Shown in pieces: positions 1 to 12,430 of a stretch of 46,450 nt of DNA. The stretch comes from Candidatus Saccharibacteria bacterium RIFCSPHIGHO2_12_FULL_44_22 (GTDB taxonomy: Bacteria; Patescibacteriota; Saccharimonadia; Saccharimonadales; Saccharimonadaceae), in assembly GCA_001790515.1 (NCBI GenBank), contig MGCS01000002.1, positions 1,784 to 48,233 on the forward strand. The letters run 5' to 3'. The notes beneath the pieces are model-generated. The model was given only the letters and a program-made list of their open reading frames with translations. It was not told where the DNA came from and searched no databases. The first letter of the stretch is position 1, and each line of letters opens with the position of its first letter. A program made the translations under genes and the position numbers.

Positions 1-861
<861 letters not shown>

Positions 862-920
862 AAGATGTATCAATAAATTGACCATCTAAACTCATATAAA
901 CTGACGTTGATATTACACAA

Positions 921-937
921 CTAAATTGTCAAAGTAC
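921..937 (-). promoter_or_regulatory. boxA-like antitermination motif in the rRNA leader
   Basis: The minus strand reads TACTTTGACAATTTAG about 65 nt upstream of the 16S 5' end. This resembles the boxA element (TGCTCTTTAACAATTTA in E. coli), which recruits NusB/S10 to stop premature termination in rRNA operons. The position in the rRNA leader fits; no boxB or boxC was identified. Confidence 0.5.
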
Positions 938-1030
938 CAAATCATCTGTTCAACTCGCATTTCCACTCAATCGTTGTGTATCGCTCTGCTGTACTTCATT
1001 TCTGTTGTACTGGCGACCAGACTGTTCATA

Positions 1031-1060
1031 ATCATAGCGCACATTCAGGGGTTAGGTCAA
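1031..1060 (-). promoter_or_regulatory. rRNA operon promoter
   Basis: The minus strand has TTGACC (1055-1060), an 18-nt spacer and TATGAT (1031-1036). Transcription would start near 1024, about 160 nt before the 16S. The -35 lies only 14 nt beyond the stop of the upstream DUF212 gene, so rRNA synthesis has its own promoter right after a protein operon. No FIS-type upstream sites were recognised. Confidence 0.75.
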
Positions 1061-1073
1061 TACTATTTTTCTA

Positions 1074-1505
1074 TTATGTTGTAGCTAAAAAGACAACTGT
1101 ACCAATAAGCACTCCTAGAAGGGCGCCTACAAGTACTTCTAGTGGCTCGTGCCCCTTTGCGGCACGAGGTAATTTCACCTTACTACCCTGTTCCTTGATC
1201 AGCTGCTGGATAGCTCGCCCTTGTTCACCAGAGGATCGACGAACCATCATGGCATCATACATAACGATTGTCGCAAACAGAGTTGCAAGCGCAAACAATC
1301 CCGAGCCAACGCCATCTCGAAACCCGATAAGCGTCAGCAGCGCAATTACCGTTGCAGTATGCGCACTAGGCATATTTCCCGATAAATAAAGATGACGGAG
1401 CCCACTAGGGGTTCCGTCCTTTATTGAAGTAATAATATATTTTATACCTTGTGCAACAATCCATCCAAGGACTATTGCAATTATATAAGGAGATATATGA
1501 TTCAC
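1074..1505 (-). CDS. Divergent PAP2 / DUF212 family membrane protein (YuiD-like)
   Basis: A 143-residue hydrophobic protein. It shows the hallmarks of the DUF212 (YuiD, acid phosphatase/vanadium haloperoxidase-related) family: SGNMPSAHTA near residues 42-51, a DAMMVRRSSGEQ segment near 84-95, and GHEPLEVLVGALLGVLIG at the C-terminus. It has about four membrane segments. DUF212 proteins are thought to be distant PAP2-type phosphatases; the substrate is unknown. The start is GTG at 1505, 5 nt after the gyrA stop, so the gene is probably translated from the gyrB-gyrA transcript. An upstream ATG would lie inside gyrA. The family call is secure; enzymatic activity is not established for it. Confidence 0.88.
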   Translation of the reverse strand: MNHISPYIIAIVLGWIVAQGIKYIITSIKDGTPSGLRHLYLSGNMPSAHTATVIALLTLIGFRDGVGSGLFALATLFATIVMYDAMMVRRSSGEQGRAIQQLIKEQGSKVKLPRAAKGHEPLEVLVGALLGVLIGTVVFLATT

Positions 1506-1510
1506 GGTAT

Positions 1511-4045
1511 TTACGCTTCAACCGAATCAGTTTCTTCCAACTCCCCGTCAGGTTGCTGCTCCGGCATAAGACCAAGCGACGAAACTTTATCACCTTCGCT
1601 CATACGCATAATACGAACACCCTGCGTCGTACGTCCTAGGGTTGGAATATCCTTCAACGCGACGCGGATCGCTTGACCTTTATTGGATATCATCAATACT
1701 TCACTCGCACTTTCTTCTAATGTCTGTACTGCGATAATCGGTCCAGTCTTTGCTGTCACGACAGCGGCTTTAATTCCGACGCCACCACGCTTATGACTCG
1801 GGAAGTTACTCACCTTTGTTGCTTTTCCGTAGCCATTTTGACTGATAACGAGAAGTTTTCTGTTGTCATCATCAACAATATCCATTCCAACCACCTGATC
1901 ATTAGGTCGCAATCGGACACCACGAACACCGCGGGCGGTTCGTCCCATCGGACGTGCATCCTTCTCATTGAACCGGATTGCCTGCCCTGCAGAGGTCGAA
2001 ATGATAACATCATGCTCACCGGTCGTCTTTTGAATCCATCGCAGCTCGTCGCCGTCATCGAGCTTAATCGCAATTAATCCATTCGTACGGATATTTGCGT
2101 AGTCTTTTAACGGGGTCTTTTTAATTGTTCCTTTTGTTGTCGCCATAAAGAGGAATCCGTCGTCTTTTGCGTCTTTTTCATGTCGAATAATCGATGTAAT
2201 CTTCTCTTCCGGTTGCAATTGTAGTAAGTTAACTGCGGCAACACCCTTTGCTGCGAGACTGGCTGCAGGTACTTCATATGCTTTTAGGCGGAAAATCCTA
2301 CCTTTATTCGTGAAGAATAGTAGATAATCATGAGTACTCGAAGGAACAAGCTGATCAATGATATCCTCCTCCTTCGTCGTCATACCACGCTTACCCTTGC
2401 CGCCACGATGCTGACGTCGATACTCGCTTAGTAGTGTTCTTTTAATATAGTTTTCAGTTGTTAATAAGATAACGCTATCTTCCTCTGGTATCAGTTCTTC
2501 ATCGCTAAATTTACCGAGTTCATGATTAATAATTTGGCTACGACGAGGGTCATCGTATTTATCTTTCATCTCAATTAACTCACCTTTGATAATTCGAAGG
2601 ATCTCTTTCTCGTCGGCAAGAATCGCCTCGAGTTTACCAATCAATGTCAACAACTCGGCAAGTTCACTTTCGATCTTATCGCGTTCAAGCCCCGTTAGGC
2701 GTCGAAGTTGCATTGCGAGAATCGCCTGCGCTTGGATCTCCGAAAGACCAAACTTCTCAATTAAGCTCGTTTGCGCCTCTTCGCTTGTTTTACTTGCACG
2801 AATGATACGGATAACTTCGTCGATATGATCAAGGGCGATTTTATAGCCCTCTAGAATGTGAGCTCGAGCCTTTGCGGCACGAAGTTCAAATTCAGTTCGT
2901 CGGCGTACAACAACTTGGCGATGTTTGATAAACTCCTTAAGAATTTCTTGTAAACCAAGGATTCGAGGCTGAATACCATCAATAAGTGCCAGCATATTGA
3001 AGTGAAAACTCGTCTGTAATGAAGTAAGTTTATATAGCTGATTCAGTACTTTCTTTGGATAGGCATCTTTTTTTAGTTCAATGACGACACGAATTTTACC
3101 CCGCGCACTTTCGTCGCGTAAGTCGCTAATAGTCGTCAACTTCTTGTCCTTGACAAGCTCTGCGATCTTTTCAATAAGCGTAGCCTTATTAACAGCAAAA
3201 GGCATTTCGGTTACGATAATCTGATGACGACCTTTTTTAGTCTCTTCGATATTAGCAACTGCGCGAATAGTAACACTACCACGCCCCGTTTGATATGCCT
3301 GCTTCATTGACGCACCACCGTAAACAACTGCCCCTGTCGGAAAATCTGGTCCTTTTACATATTGCAGTAAATCGTCAAGTGTCGTCGTATCCGGGTTGTC
3401 AATTTGATGAATCGTTGCATCGACTAATTCACCAAGATTATGAGGCGGGATATTCGTCGCCATACCGACGGCAATACCCACCTGTCCATTTAGTAACAAA
3501 TTTGGAAGTTTTGCAGGAAGAACTGAAGGCTCTTGATACGAACCGTCATAGTTATCACGAAAGTCAACCGTATCTTTATCAAGATCAACAAGTAGCTCGT
3601 TACCAGCTCGCCCAAGACGAGCCTCTGTGTATCGGTTGGCTGCCGCAGGATCACCATCCATTGAACCAAAGTTACCTTGTCCATCAACTAACTTGTAGCG
3701 CATTACCCAATCCTGCGCTAGACGAACCATCGCTTCGTAAATAGAGCTATCTCCATGAGGATGATATTTACCCATCACATCACCGACAATACGTGCACTT
3801 TTATTTGTCTTTGTTCCGGGACGAAGGCCTTGTTCGCCCATTGTATAAAGAATGCGACGATGAACCGGCTTTAAACCATCACGAACATCTGGCAGCGCCC
3901 TATCAATGATCACGCTCATGGAGTAACGCAAGAAGCTCTCTTCCATATAATCTTCAACGGTTCGGTTTTCAAGTGTTTTTGAATGAGTTTGCACAATCGG
4001 TACTACGATCTCGCCTTCAAGTGGTGTTGTATTTTCGTCATCCAT
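1511..4045 (-). CDS. gyrA: DNA gyrase subunit A
   Basis: An 844-residue type IIA topoisomerase subunit that breaks and reseals DNA during negative supercoiling, acting as an A2B2 tetramer with GyrB. The catalytic tyrosine is Y139 in [10 protein letters not shown]. The N-terminal winged-helix core (about 30-500) is followed by a beta-pinwheel domain that starts after the GyrA box (QHRGGKG). The box supports gyrase rather than topoisomerase IV. In the quinolone-resistance region the sequence is [12 protein letters not shown]: the serine equivalent to E. coli Ser83 is kept (S100), while the Asp87 equivalent is Glu (E104). The acidic tail after about residue 820 is typical. It begins 2 nt after the gyrB stop, so the two subunits are co-translated. 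Confidence 0.98.
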   Translation of the reverse strand: MDDENTTPLEGEIVVPIVQTHSKTLENRTVEDYMEESFLRYSMSVIIDRALPDVRDGLKPVHRRILYTMGEQGLRPGTKTNKSARIVGDVMGKYHPHGDSSIYEAMVRLAQDWVMRYKLVDGQGNFGSMDGDPAAANRYTEARLGRAGNELLVDLDKDTVDFRDNYDGSYQEPSVLPAKLPNLLLNGQVGIAVGMATNIPPHNLGELVDATIHQIDNPDTTTLDDLLQYVKGPDFPTGAVVYGGASMKQAYQTGRGSVTIRAVANIEETKKGRHQIIVTEMPFAVNKATLIEKIAELVKDKKLTTISDLRDESARGKIRVVIELKKDAYPKKVLNQLYKLTSLQTSFHFNMLALIDGIQPRILGLQEILKEFIKHRQVVVRRRTEFELRAAKARAHILEGYKIALDHIDEVIRIIRASKTSEEAQTSLIEKFGLSEIQAQAILAMQLRRLTGLERDKIESELAELLTLIGKLEAILADEKEILRIIKGELIEMKDKYDDPRRSQIINHELGKFSDEELIPEEDSVILLTTENYIKRTLLSEYRRQHRGGKGKRGMTTKEEDIIDQLVPSSTHDYLLFFTNKGRIFRLKAYEVPAASLAAKGVAAVNLLQLQPEEKITSIIRHEKDAKDDGFLFMATTKGTIKKTPLKDYANIRTNGLIAIKLDDGDELRWIQKTTGEHDVIISTSAGQAIRFNEKDARPMGRTARGVRGVRLRPNDQVVGMDIVDDDNRKLLVISQNGYGKATKVSNFPSHKRGGVGIKAAVVTAKTGPIIAVQTLEESASEVLMISNKGQAIRVALKDIPTLGRTTQGVRIMRMSEGDKVSSLGLMPEQQPDGELEETDSVEA

Positions 4046-4047
4046 AT

Positions 4048-6057
<2,010 letters not shown>

Positions 6058-6074
6058 CTATTTACATTTCCCTC

Positions 6075-6103
6075 ATTATACCGGAAAACTGGTATTCACT
6101 CAA
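6075..6103 (-). promoter_or_regulatory. gyrB promoter
   Basis: Minus-strand TTGAGT (6098-6103), a 17-nt spacer and a consensus TATAAT (6075-6080). The start would be near 6068, giving a leader of about 35 nt before gyrB. Confidence 0.75.
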
Positions 6104-6108
6104 GCCAC

Positions 6109-6138
6109 TTGCACTGAACACAATTCTTATGCTAATCT
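6109..6138 (+). promoter_or_regulatory. Candidate promoter for the 6169-7954 gene pair
   Basis: Plus-strand TTGCAC (6109-6114), 18-nt spacer and TAATCT (6133-6138) with TGC just upstream, giving an extended -10. It is back to back with the gyrB promoter; the two -35 elements are separated by only 5 nt. Confidence 0.5.
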
Positions 6139-6168
6139 ATTACTTAAGAGGCATATAAAAATCAAAAA

Positions 6169-7356
6169 ATGTTTAGAAAACTAGTATCGAACTTATCGTT
6201 CAGCCCTGCACTTATCACACAGGTTAGTTTTTATGCTCATCGTCTACGCCAAGAAGAAGTAACTCGACGCATGACTGTTGTTTTTGTCGTGCTGGCTCTT
6301 GTCATGCAGTCGTTAGCCGTTTTTTCTCCACCAGATTCAGCCAATGCTGCTAGCGAACAGGATCTCATTAGGGGTGGCGTCCAAGACCTAGATGACCTTC
6401 TTGTACGATATGACAATAATACTGACGACATTAAGGATATATACACAACCCTTGGAGTAGATCGCTCAGAGATAGCAGCAGCAAAATCTGGTTCGTTTAA
6501 CTCAAAAAATAATATTTACAACATCAGTCGATATGGACAGTACAGTGCAGAGCAGGGCGAGACAAGCTTTAGCTATAAGAGAAGTACAGGAGGCGTCGGT
6601 GTTCGATTTATCAGCCCGCTTCATTTGTCAGATACGAGTTCATCAAAAAAACGCAACGGAACAACCTACGAAGCTTGGGTTGGCAACTCTTCTCAAATAG
6701 GCTGGTTCGCAATTATGAAATCATCCGCCAGTCTTGCGACAAAAGGCTATCCAACAACAATAACACCAGATAGCACTTCAGCTACTTCCGCAGTCGTCAG
6801 ATCTCTCAAGTCAGTTAATACATCACAATCTGTAGATGCAACAAGTGCAGTGGCGAAACCTTTCGATAAGATAAGCAATACATTAACGCTCCATAATACT
6901 GGTACAAAAACTGCCCAGCTACCTCTTTCAATCAATCTATCAGATATGCTAGAATACTCCACTCTTATTGACGACGGAGGCGGAACGTTCAACACAACGA
7001 CAAAGACGCTCGCCTGGGATCCAATCACAGTTGCAGCAGGTGTAAGTCAAGAGCGAACATTTGCCATACAACTCGCTTCAACGATTCCCGCAACGCCAGT
7101 GGGTCAGAGTAATGGTAATTCCTACGATTGCATTATGTCGACAACGTATGGCAGTAACATTCAAATCCCTGTCAACTGCCCTGTCGTTAAAGGTATTGAA
7201 AACATAATTGGAGATCTGCCAGGTACGGGGATTCTCATCAATGTCATCTTCTCTCTAGTTGTTACGACAGCTGCTGTATTCTTTTATGCACGTACGAGGC
7301 AGATGAAAAAAGAAATTAAGCTTATACGTCATAACCTTAATTCTGGTACAATCTAA
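6169..7356 (+). CDS. Membrane-anchored extracellular protein with DUF11-like domain
   Basis: A 395-residue protein of unknown function. The N-terminal cytoplasmic stretch ends in RR and is followed by a membrane segment (about 35-53) and a possible signal cleavage site at ANA-AS near residue 60. The long extracellular part is rich in Ser/Thr/Asn; residues about 235-305 (NTLTLHNTGTKTAQLPLSIN and on) read like a DUF11/conserved-repeat beta-sandwich. A second membrane helix (about 354-373) is followed by a short basic cytoplasmic tail. It is the first gene of a two-gene operon with 7379 and is divergent from gyrB. I recall similar proteins from Saccharibacteria but know no described role. An envelope or adhesion function is inferred only from topology. 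Confidence 0.8.
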   Translation: MFRKLVSNLSFSPALITQVSFYAHRLRQEEVTRRMTVVFVVLALVMQSLAVFSPPDSANAASEQDLIRGGVQDLDDLLVRYDNNTDDIKDIYTTLGVDRSEIAAAKSGSFNSKNNIYNISRYGQYSAEQGETSFSYKRSTGGVGVRFISPLHLSDTSSSKKRNGTTYEAWVGNSSQIGWFAIMKSSASLATKGYPTTITPDSTSATSAVVRSLKSVNTSQSVDATSAVAKPFDKISNTLTLHNTGTKTAQLPLSINLSDMLEYSTLIDDGGGTFNTTTKTLAWDPITVAAGVSQERTFAIQLASTIPATPVGQSNGNSYDCIMSTTYGSNIQIPVNCPVVKGIENIIGDLPGTGILINVIFSLVVTTAAVFFYARTRQMKKEIKLIRHNLNSGTI

Positions 7357-7378
7357 GTAACGAACTAAAAGGTGGGAA

Positions 7379-7954
7379 ATGAGCGCTCCAGAAAAAATAC
7401 AATCATCAACCGAGCATACTTCGAACAACGAAGCTCTTGATAGACTCGCCTCAGAGCGCCACAATCAGCTCCGTGATGCCCTTGAGAAGAAGGCCGATGT
7501 GGCGCTTTCTAGTGAACAAACCTCACTAGAAAGCGCCACACGTCATGCCCTTGATACAGCACCAAGCATTGCCGACGCTAAAGGCAACGACACAATGCCA
7601 GCACAAAAGCGCCGACTCATTACACAACAACAAAGGACAATTGCGTTTAACAAGCAAATGGAAAGCGTTCAGCATGAAATGAGCAGCCATGAACGACAGT
7701 TCAGTAAATTTATTCATAATAAACCAGTCGAAAAAACTAGTGATACCCTCGCGGCAACAATTGCGCGCCCAAACGCACTCCTCGCTGGTAGTATATGCGC
7801 CTTCATCCTTGTTACAATACTGTATTTCATTGCAAAGCAGTACGGATATCGTCTATCGGGGTTTGAAACAATCGCTGCATTCGCATTTGGATGGGTGCTC
7901 GGCATTATTTACGACTATCTCCACACCCTGATTTCCGGTAAACGGCATCGTTAG
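7379..7954 (+). CDS. Small membrane protein of unknown function
   Basis: A 191-residue protein. Residues 1-130 are hydrophilic, charged and Gln/Ser/Ala-rich, probably helical (for example the run around residues 75-115). Two membrane helices follow at about 131-152 and 161-180, ending in a basic SGKRHR tail. The start ATG follows AGGTGGGAA, a usable ribosome binding site. It lies 22 nt after the gene at 6169 and is probably in its operon, so the two may act together at the membrane. Codons 40-54 contain an 18-bp perfect inverted repeat (separate entry). I do not recognise a family. Confidence 0.75.
   Translation: MSAPEKIQSSTEHTSNNEALDRLASERHNQLRDALEKKADVALSSEQTSLESATRHALDTAPSIADAKGNDTMPAQKRRLITQQQRTIAFNKQMESVQHEMSSHERQFSKFIHNKPVEKTSDTLAATIARPNALLAGSICAFILVTILYFIAKQYGYRLSGFETIAAFAFGWVLGIIYDYLHTLISGKRHR
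7498..7540. repeat. 18-bp perfect inverted repeat inside a coding sequence
   Basis: The arms TGTGGCGCTTTCTAGTGA (7498-7515) and TCACTAGAAAGCGCCACA (7523-7540) are perfectly complementary around a 7-nt loop. It lies in frame in the gene at 7379. It has no T-tract and would form a very stable mRNA hairpin or a DNA cruciform. Confidence 0.9.
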
Positions 7955-8025
7955 TCAAGTATGTCCTCTCGCTATAATTAATAAGACACTCTAGATAGCG
8001 ACATATATTGACTCTAAGCTCAAGA

Positions 8026-11000
8026 CTATCTCAAACTGACAGATACCTCATGCGAATCAGTCGTTGTTATATCTACTTTTGATGAGACTGCCGGATCGGC
8101 AGGGGGCTGCATAGGCTGCTGCTCTAGCGATTGTGACTGCGATACCGCTAAGGGCGGTGACACATTGACAGCAGGGGATGGCGAGGCGGCCGGAGGTGAA
8201 GGTGGAATTTGTGTAAATGACGACGTAGTTAAAGGCTCATCTGCGTTATTTTGCATGCGTGGTGTGGGAGTAGCATTCTGTGAAGAATTTGTAGTCATGG
8301 GAACAGGCGGCGTCAATTGCTGGACGTTCCCTATTGGTGTTCCTTGAGAAAATGACGTAGCCGTACCTTGCTGCTGCGTAAGGACGGTATTGGTTGGCGT
8401 CGGGACTGGCGCATGGCTGAGAGGTTGCTGTGTAGGTCTTGCCGTATTTGCAGGCTGAACTCCGTTCGCCATCGATGGAGGTTGACTTTGTAACGTCGAG
8501 CTATCCGCCACTTTAGATCCACCCCCCATCTTTTGGCGTTTCGCTAGCCAATCATCAAGAAATGATCCGCCGCCAGCTCCAACCGGTTTTGGCGTGCCCA
8601 GCTGGGGTCCCGTTGGTCGTGGCGGCAAGGCACTTTGTGGCTTTGGTGGCTCTAACCGAGAGAATATCTCTTTCTCGACTACGGCTCGTGTGAATCCATA
8701 CTTCGTAGACGATAATCTCTTCATTGCATCGGCAAGCTGCGCGTTTTTCTGACCCATTGGAGGGAGAAGAAGCATACTGAATGGAGCTGACGGTACATTA
8801 TTAATCATGACCGAGGTAATCGCCTGATAGTTCGGGAGCTTCGTAAGATCTTCTGCATCAAATACAGGAGAAAACTTTTTCACCATCAATTCGGCATCGG
8901 TAACACCAATACGGCCGCTAATCACGGTACCAACGTTACCAATAATCGCCTCCCGAATCTTATCTGTTAACTGTGTCATAAACTGGTTTCCAAGAACAAG
9001 ATTTAATCGGTATTTACGTGCCTCAGAGAGAATTGACTCAAAACTCTCAGTCGCAAAGTTTTGAAACTCATCTACGTACAAACAGAAGTCAATTCGATCC
9101 TGCTCTGGCATATCTGCACGCGCCATCGCAGCAGCTTGAAACTTCATCACAAATATCATACCGATCAATTTCGAGTTTAATTCCCCCATCTTACCCTTTG
9201 AGAGATTAACTAGTAGTATCTTTTTATTATCCATGATATCTCGAATATTAAATCCGCTTTTCGTCTGCCCCATAATATTACGCATCATAGTATTGCTTAA
9301 AAATGGACCAAACTTACTCACAACCCAACTCGTCACCTCACCGGACTCATTGGAACGTTGAGACGCTGGATATTCTTTTGTCCAAAAATCTAGTACGTTA
9401 CGATCCGTTACATACTTCAGCTTCGACTTCATGAATTCGTTATCAACAAGCAACTTTGGTATATCAATAAATGTACCGCCAGCTGGATCAGACATTAATA
9501 ATAGTGCGCAGTTTCTGAATATGTGTTCCATACGTGGTCCAACAATTCCTGTATGACCTGGATCATATAGGCTATACAGCATATTAATCGACTCCTGCAC
9601 TAAAAAGTCTTTCTGATCTTCCGTCTCCCACTCAAACAAATTCAATCCGATCGGATTCTCTAAATCGCCTGGATTAAAGTAGATGACGTCTTCAACGCGT
9701 TCTTTTGGAATATTTGATAGTAGCGCCTCTGCGGAATCTCCATGTGGATCAATAAACGCAAAACCCTTTCCACTATGCATATCTTGGTACGCCAGGTTTT
9801 CCAGAAAGATAGACTTACCGACACCCGTCTGCCCGATGACATACGTATGTCGACGACGATCATTATCACTCAAGCGAATTTCTTTTTTAATTCCACGAAA
9901 TTCATTAACCCCCAACAGCAGTCCGTTATCCATAATGTCAGTCGGACCATCAACTTGCTTACTCATCTGACGTTGCACTTTGGATGTCGGAATACTACTT
10001 TGATCAGGTAAGTGAAATATCGTTGCTAATTCAACACTATTTAAAATGTTGTAATTAACGGTTTGTGGAAAGAATCGAAATATAAACGATGTGACCAACT
10101 CCTCGATATCTCGCGATAAAGTAAATTTGAAACCATTCTTACCTGGTGAATCAAAGAGTGAGAATGCTGCGACGATGTTTTTCAACAAACCTTGAGAGTG
10201 TTCTGTCGTGTTTGACGAGACAACAACACGTACTAGCACTTCGTATCCAGGATAACGTGTCTTCTCCTCGATTGCCTTGATCAATTCTTCCTCGAGCGCC
10301 GTCAGCTGTTTATCTTCGGGCTTTTTATCGTCCTTTGCTTCCGGTGGTTTCCATAGCAGCTCAACTGCACCTTTTGCGTCTTTTACTCCAAGTCCCTTTG
10401 ATCCACCTTTATTGTCACGAATCTTCTTCACTGCATCAACAGAGGTACGTACCCATCCTTCCTGGGCAGGACGCATAAGAAACTGAATCGCAACACCATC
10501 TTCACGCGATGCAGCAGACAAAGCATTCAAAAGGGCTCGCGCAGCATCGCGCTTTGACTCTTGGTACGTAGCGATCGGATAAGTAAATTTCTTTTTAAGC
10601 GTAAACTCTCCGCCGATTACACCGCTCATCTTACCTGCTTGATTAAAAATATTGTGCTCGCTCACCTCTTCAAGCCGTGCGGCAGGATATGCCGCAGCAA
10701 TTGCCTGCTTAATAACATCAATAAGCACTATTGGAACTACTGCATAGTAATGCACCAACCCCCCCTTGGCGACAATCTCAAACGATATATGCCGCTGTCC
10801 GTATATTCGATTCTTGAATCCCTTTGTGGCTGTACTCGCTATAATGTTATACATTACTTGCGCTTCAGAAAGCACCTCTTCGGTGAAGTCTCGCTCATCA
10901 CGACTACCCTTCTCAAGATCTTCGCTGGCCGGCGGAAGATGAATAAACATTGGCACCATCTTTAATCCACGTTCGTAGTTCTTTGCCTCTCGTAATGTCT

Positions 11001-11082
11001 TTTTGTACTGACTGAATACAAAAAAGAGCGCTGCCGCACCGACAAATACTAGGATGAATAAAGTTACAAAAAGTGTTGCCAT
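8026..11082 (-). CDS. TraG/VirD4-like (DUF87) DNA-transfer-type ATPase
   Basis: A 1018-residue FtsK/HerA-superfamily ATPase of the type IV secretion coupling or VirB4 kind. It has one N-terminal membrane helix (about 4-24) and an N-terminal domain to about residue 400. The motor domain has Walker A GQTGVGKS (about 415-422) and Walker B LYVDEFQNF (about 667-675), followed by a conserved Gln in LVLGNQF. The last 180 residues are a disordered Pro/Gln/Ser/Thr tail. Such proteins are common in Saccharibacteria, often without a full conjugation system. A role in DNA or protein movement across the envelope is inferred from the family; the substrate is unknown. It sits 18 nt after the small acidic gene 11101-11520 and is probably co-transcribed with it. 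Confidence 0.88.
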   Translation of the reverse strand: MATLFVTLFILVFVGAAALFFVFSQYKKTLREAKNYERGLKMVPMFIHLPPASEDLEKGSRDERDFTEEVLSEAQVMYNIIASTATKGFKNRIYGQRHISFEIVAKGGLVHYYAVVPIVLIDVIKQAIAAAYPAARLEEVSEHNIFNQAGKMSGVIGGEFTLKKKFTYPIATYQESKRDAARALLNALSAASREDGVAIQFLMRPAQEGWVRTSVDAVKKIRDNKGGSKGLGVKDAKGAVELLWKPPEAKDDKKPEDKQLTALEEELIKAIEEKTRYPGYEVLVRVVVSSNTTEHSQGLLKNIVAAFSLFDSPGKNGFKFTLSRDIEELVTSFIFRFFPQTVNYNILNSVELATIFHLPDQSSIPTSKVQRQMSKQVDGPTDIMDNGLLLGVNEFRGIKKEIRLSDNDRRRHTYVIGQTGVGKSIFLENLAYQDMHSGKGFAFIDPHGDSAEALLSNIPKERVEDVIYFNPGDLENPIGLNLFEWETEDQKDFLVQESINMLYSLYDPGHTGIVGPRMEHIFRNCALLLMSDPAGGTFIDIPKLLVDNEFMKSKLKYVTDRNVLDFWTKEYPASQRSNESGEVTSWVVSKFGPFLSNTMMRNIMGQTKSGFNIRDIMDNKKILLVNLSKGKMGELNSKLIGMIFVMKFQAAAMARADMPEQDRIDFCLYVDEFQNFATESFESILSEARKYRLNLVLGNQFMTQLTDKIREAIIGNVGTVISGRIGVTDAELMVKKFSPVFDAEDLTKLPNYQAITSVMINNVPSAPFSMLLLPPMGQKNAQLADAMKRLSSTKYGFTRAVVEKEIFSRLEPPKPQSALPPRPTGPQLGTPKPVGAGGGSFLDDWLAKRQKMGGGSKVADSSTLQSQPPSMANGVQPANTARPTQQPLSHAPVPTPTNTVLTQQQGTATSFSQGTPIGNVQQLTPPVPMTTNSSQNATPTPRMQNNADEPLTTSSFTQIPPSPPAASPSPAVNVSPPLAVSQSQSLEQQPMQPPADPAVSSKVDITTTDSHEVSVSLR

Positions 11083-11100
11083 GGTAGTTTGCGTATCATC

Positions 11101-11520
11101 CTAATCAGATGACCCCAGCTCCTTCCCATATCTTTTTTGTAGATAGTCAGCCTGTAACTTATTCACCTCACGTTCACGAGCATACGGATCGTCTCTCGTT
11201 TCGGTGATAATCTTCTTCGCCTTATCGACCCACTCCTTCTCTATCAGATCATCATCACCCGCCAACACTGGATTTCCATCATCAACAACAACAGTCTGAG
11301 CTGGCTGCTGTACGGGAGTTTGCGGAATCGGAATGGGAAATACAGGCGGCGGCAAGGGAGTAGAATTCCTATCAATCGAGCGCATGTTTTGCTCACGTTC
11401 AGGAGTTCTTTCGCCAGCACGTTCAGGATTGGCAAGATTCTGTCCAAGCTCGCCCCCCTGCTCGTAATTAGTAGCCGGCTGTTCAGGATTAAATTGTGGA
11501 GATGGCAGCTCTGGATTCAT
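11101..11520 (-). CDS. Small acidic, proline-rich conserved CPR protein
   Basis: A 139-residue soluble protein of unknown function. The first 80 residues are a disordered Asn/Pro/Glu/Gln-rich stretch with a proline run (PLPPPVFPIPIPQTP). The C-terminal 50 residues form the conserved part, DDDLIEKEWVDKAKKIITET followed by DDPYAREREVNKLQADYLQKRYGK, which looks like a helical hairpin. It lies directly upstream of the TraG-like ATPase on the same strand with an 18-nt gap. I recall this C-terminal motif from other Patescibacteria; I infer, without proof, that it is a partner or regulator of the ATPase. Confidence 0.8.
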   Translation of the reverse strand: MNPELPSPQFNPEQPATNYEQGGELGQNLANPERAGERTPEREQNMRSIDRNSTPLPPPVFPIPIPQTPVQQPAQTVVVDDGNPVLAGDDDLIEKEWVDKAKKIITETRDDPYAREREVNKLQADYLQKRYGKELGSSD

Positions 11521-11558
11521 ATCTGTAATTATACCATAAACATCTTAATTAAAACCGC

Positions 11559-11948
11559 CTAACGTACAGTTCTTTTCGACACATAGAGACACCCTATTAC
11601 AACAAATAGACCTATGAGGGCAAGCTCGTACGGACCAGCGCCGCCAATCGATTGCATACTGATAGTAATGATGGGGGCTAGTGCAATAATGGTCGCATAA
11701 TAGTATGCCTTTTGAAGACTCAGCCGTCCTGATGACTGCTTTATACCAATCATCTTTGATCCTGCTGCGATAGACATTGAAACACCATAGACAAGAAACG
11801 TCATTAACGAAAGCAGAATAAGATATGCAAGAATAAATACCGCTAAAATGCCAAAAGCGCCAACGCTGGCTGGTGTCGTTGTGTTTAGTATAACGGCTAT
11901 TATTACCCCTGATACGATTGCGATAATAATAAGAAATCGAGCTAGCAT
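11559..11948 (-). CDS. Small polytopic membrane protein of unknown function
   Basis: A 129-residue protein with about four membrane helices (starting MLARFLIIIAIVSGV) and a short basic end. The frame stays open to an ATG at 12020, but that longer start would place an intrinsic terminator hairpin (11973-11998) inside the gene. The ATG at 11948 is therefore chosen. A TATAGT hexamer ends 6 nt before this ATG, so the mRNA could be leaderless; alternatively the gene is reached by read-through of the terminator from the promoter at 12431-12459. No family recognised. Confidence 0.65.
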   Translation of the reverse strand: MLARFLIIIAIVSGVIIAVILNTTTPASVGAFGILAVFILAYLILLSLMTFLVYGVSMSIAAGSKMIGIKQSSGRLSLQKAYYYATIIALAPIITISMQSIGGAGPYELALIGLFVVIGCLYVSKRTVR

Positions 11949-11972
11949 ATCCTCACTATACCTTTGAAAATT

Positions 11973-11998
11973 AAAAAGAGCTATACTTTCGTATAGCT
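11973..11998 (-). terminator. Intrinsic terminator or attenuator upstream of the 11559-11948 gene
   Basis: The minus-strand hairpin AGCTATAC-GAAA-GTATAGCT (8 bp, GNRA-type tetraloop) is followed by CTTTTTAATTTT. It ends about 25 nt before the membrane-protein start. It can end the transcript from 12424, or act as an attenuator. Confidence 0.75.
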
Positions 11999-12424
11999 TG
12001 GTGTCAGAGTGACAAGCCATAATGTTCTGGTTGCTACAACCGCCGCTAAAAAATAATTAATTGGCGCGTGCTCCAATGAACAGCTTGTCACTCGTGACGT
12101 TCTGACCGCTCCTTTACAGGAGCATAGTCGCTTTCGATATATTTCCACGACACATCTAGAATTGACACTACTAGAGATTAGCAAGGTTTGTTCTAGATGC
12201 ATCGGTACTCATATCGAGCACTCAATACTACCCAAATGAATAGTAGAGCATCGATAGCGTCAACATACTAACAATAATAAAAGAGCGATTGCTACAGGAT
12301 GTAACTATTTTTCTTATTGCCAACTGCCGCTATCGGTTTTCCACTAAAAATGAATAGTTCCGATTAGTCAGATTTTAAATTGTGAAAGGTACAGTTTTGC
12401 TTTTTTGTCTTTGTCTAAAAGCTT
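11973..12424 (-). ncRNA. Candidate structured RNA or long regulatory leader
   Basis: This stretch has no convincing ORF on either strand, but it is bounded by a strong minus-strand promoter (12431-12459) and an intrinsic terminator (11973-11998). Near its 3' end, GAGTGACAAGC (12083-12093) pairs with GCTTGTCACTC (12007-12017), and the next bases TGTTC/GAACA (12078-12082 with 12023-12027) extend the helix. A GCTCCT-GTAA-AGGAGC tetraloop hairpin lies at 12108-12123, and CATCTAGAA/TTCTAGATG form a further 9-bp pairing (about 12152-12160 and 12191-12199). I could not match it to SRP RNA (no GGAAG/AGCAGC core), to 6S RNA or to a known riboswitch. It may be a stand-alone RNA of about 450 nt or a leader controlling the membrane protein downstream. 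Confidence 0.5.
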
Positions 12425-12430
12425 GTTTGA

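Noticed and set aside
8026-11520. Integrated conjugative element suggested by the TraG-like ATPase
   Set aside because: No relaxase, mating-pair genes, integrase next to it or att repeats; neighbours look like core Saccharibacteria genes.
11973-12424. SRP RNA or RNase P RNA in the stretch without genes
   Set aside because: The SRP domain IV core (GGAAG with AGCAGC) is absent, and RNase P RNA is clearly at 16905-17237.
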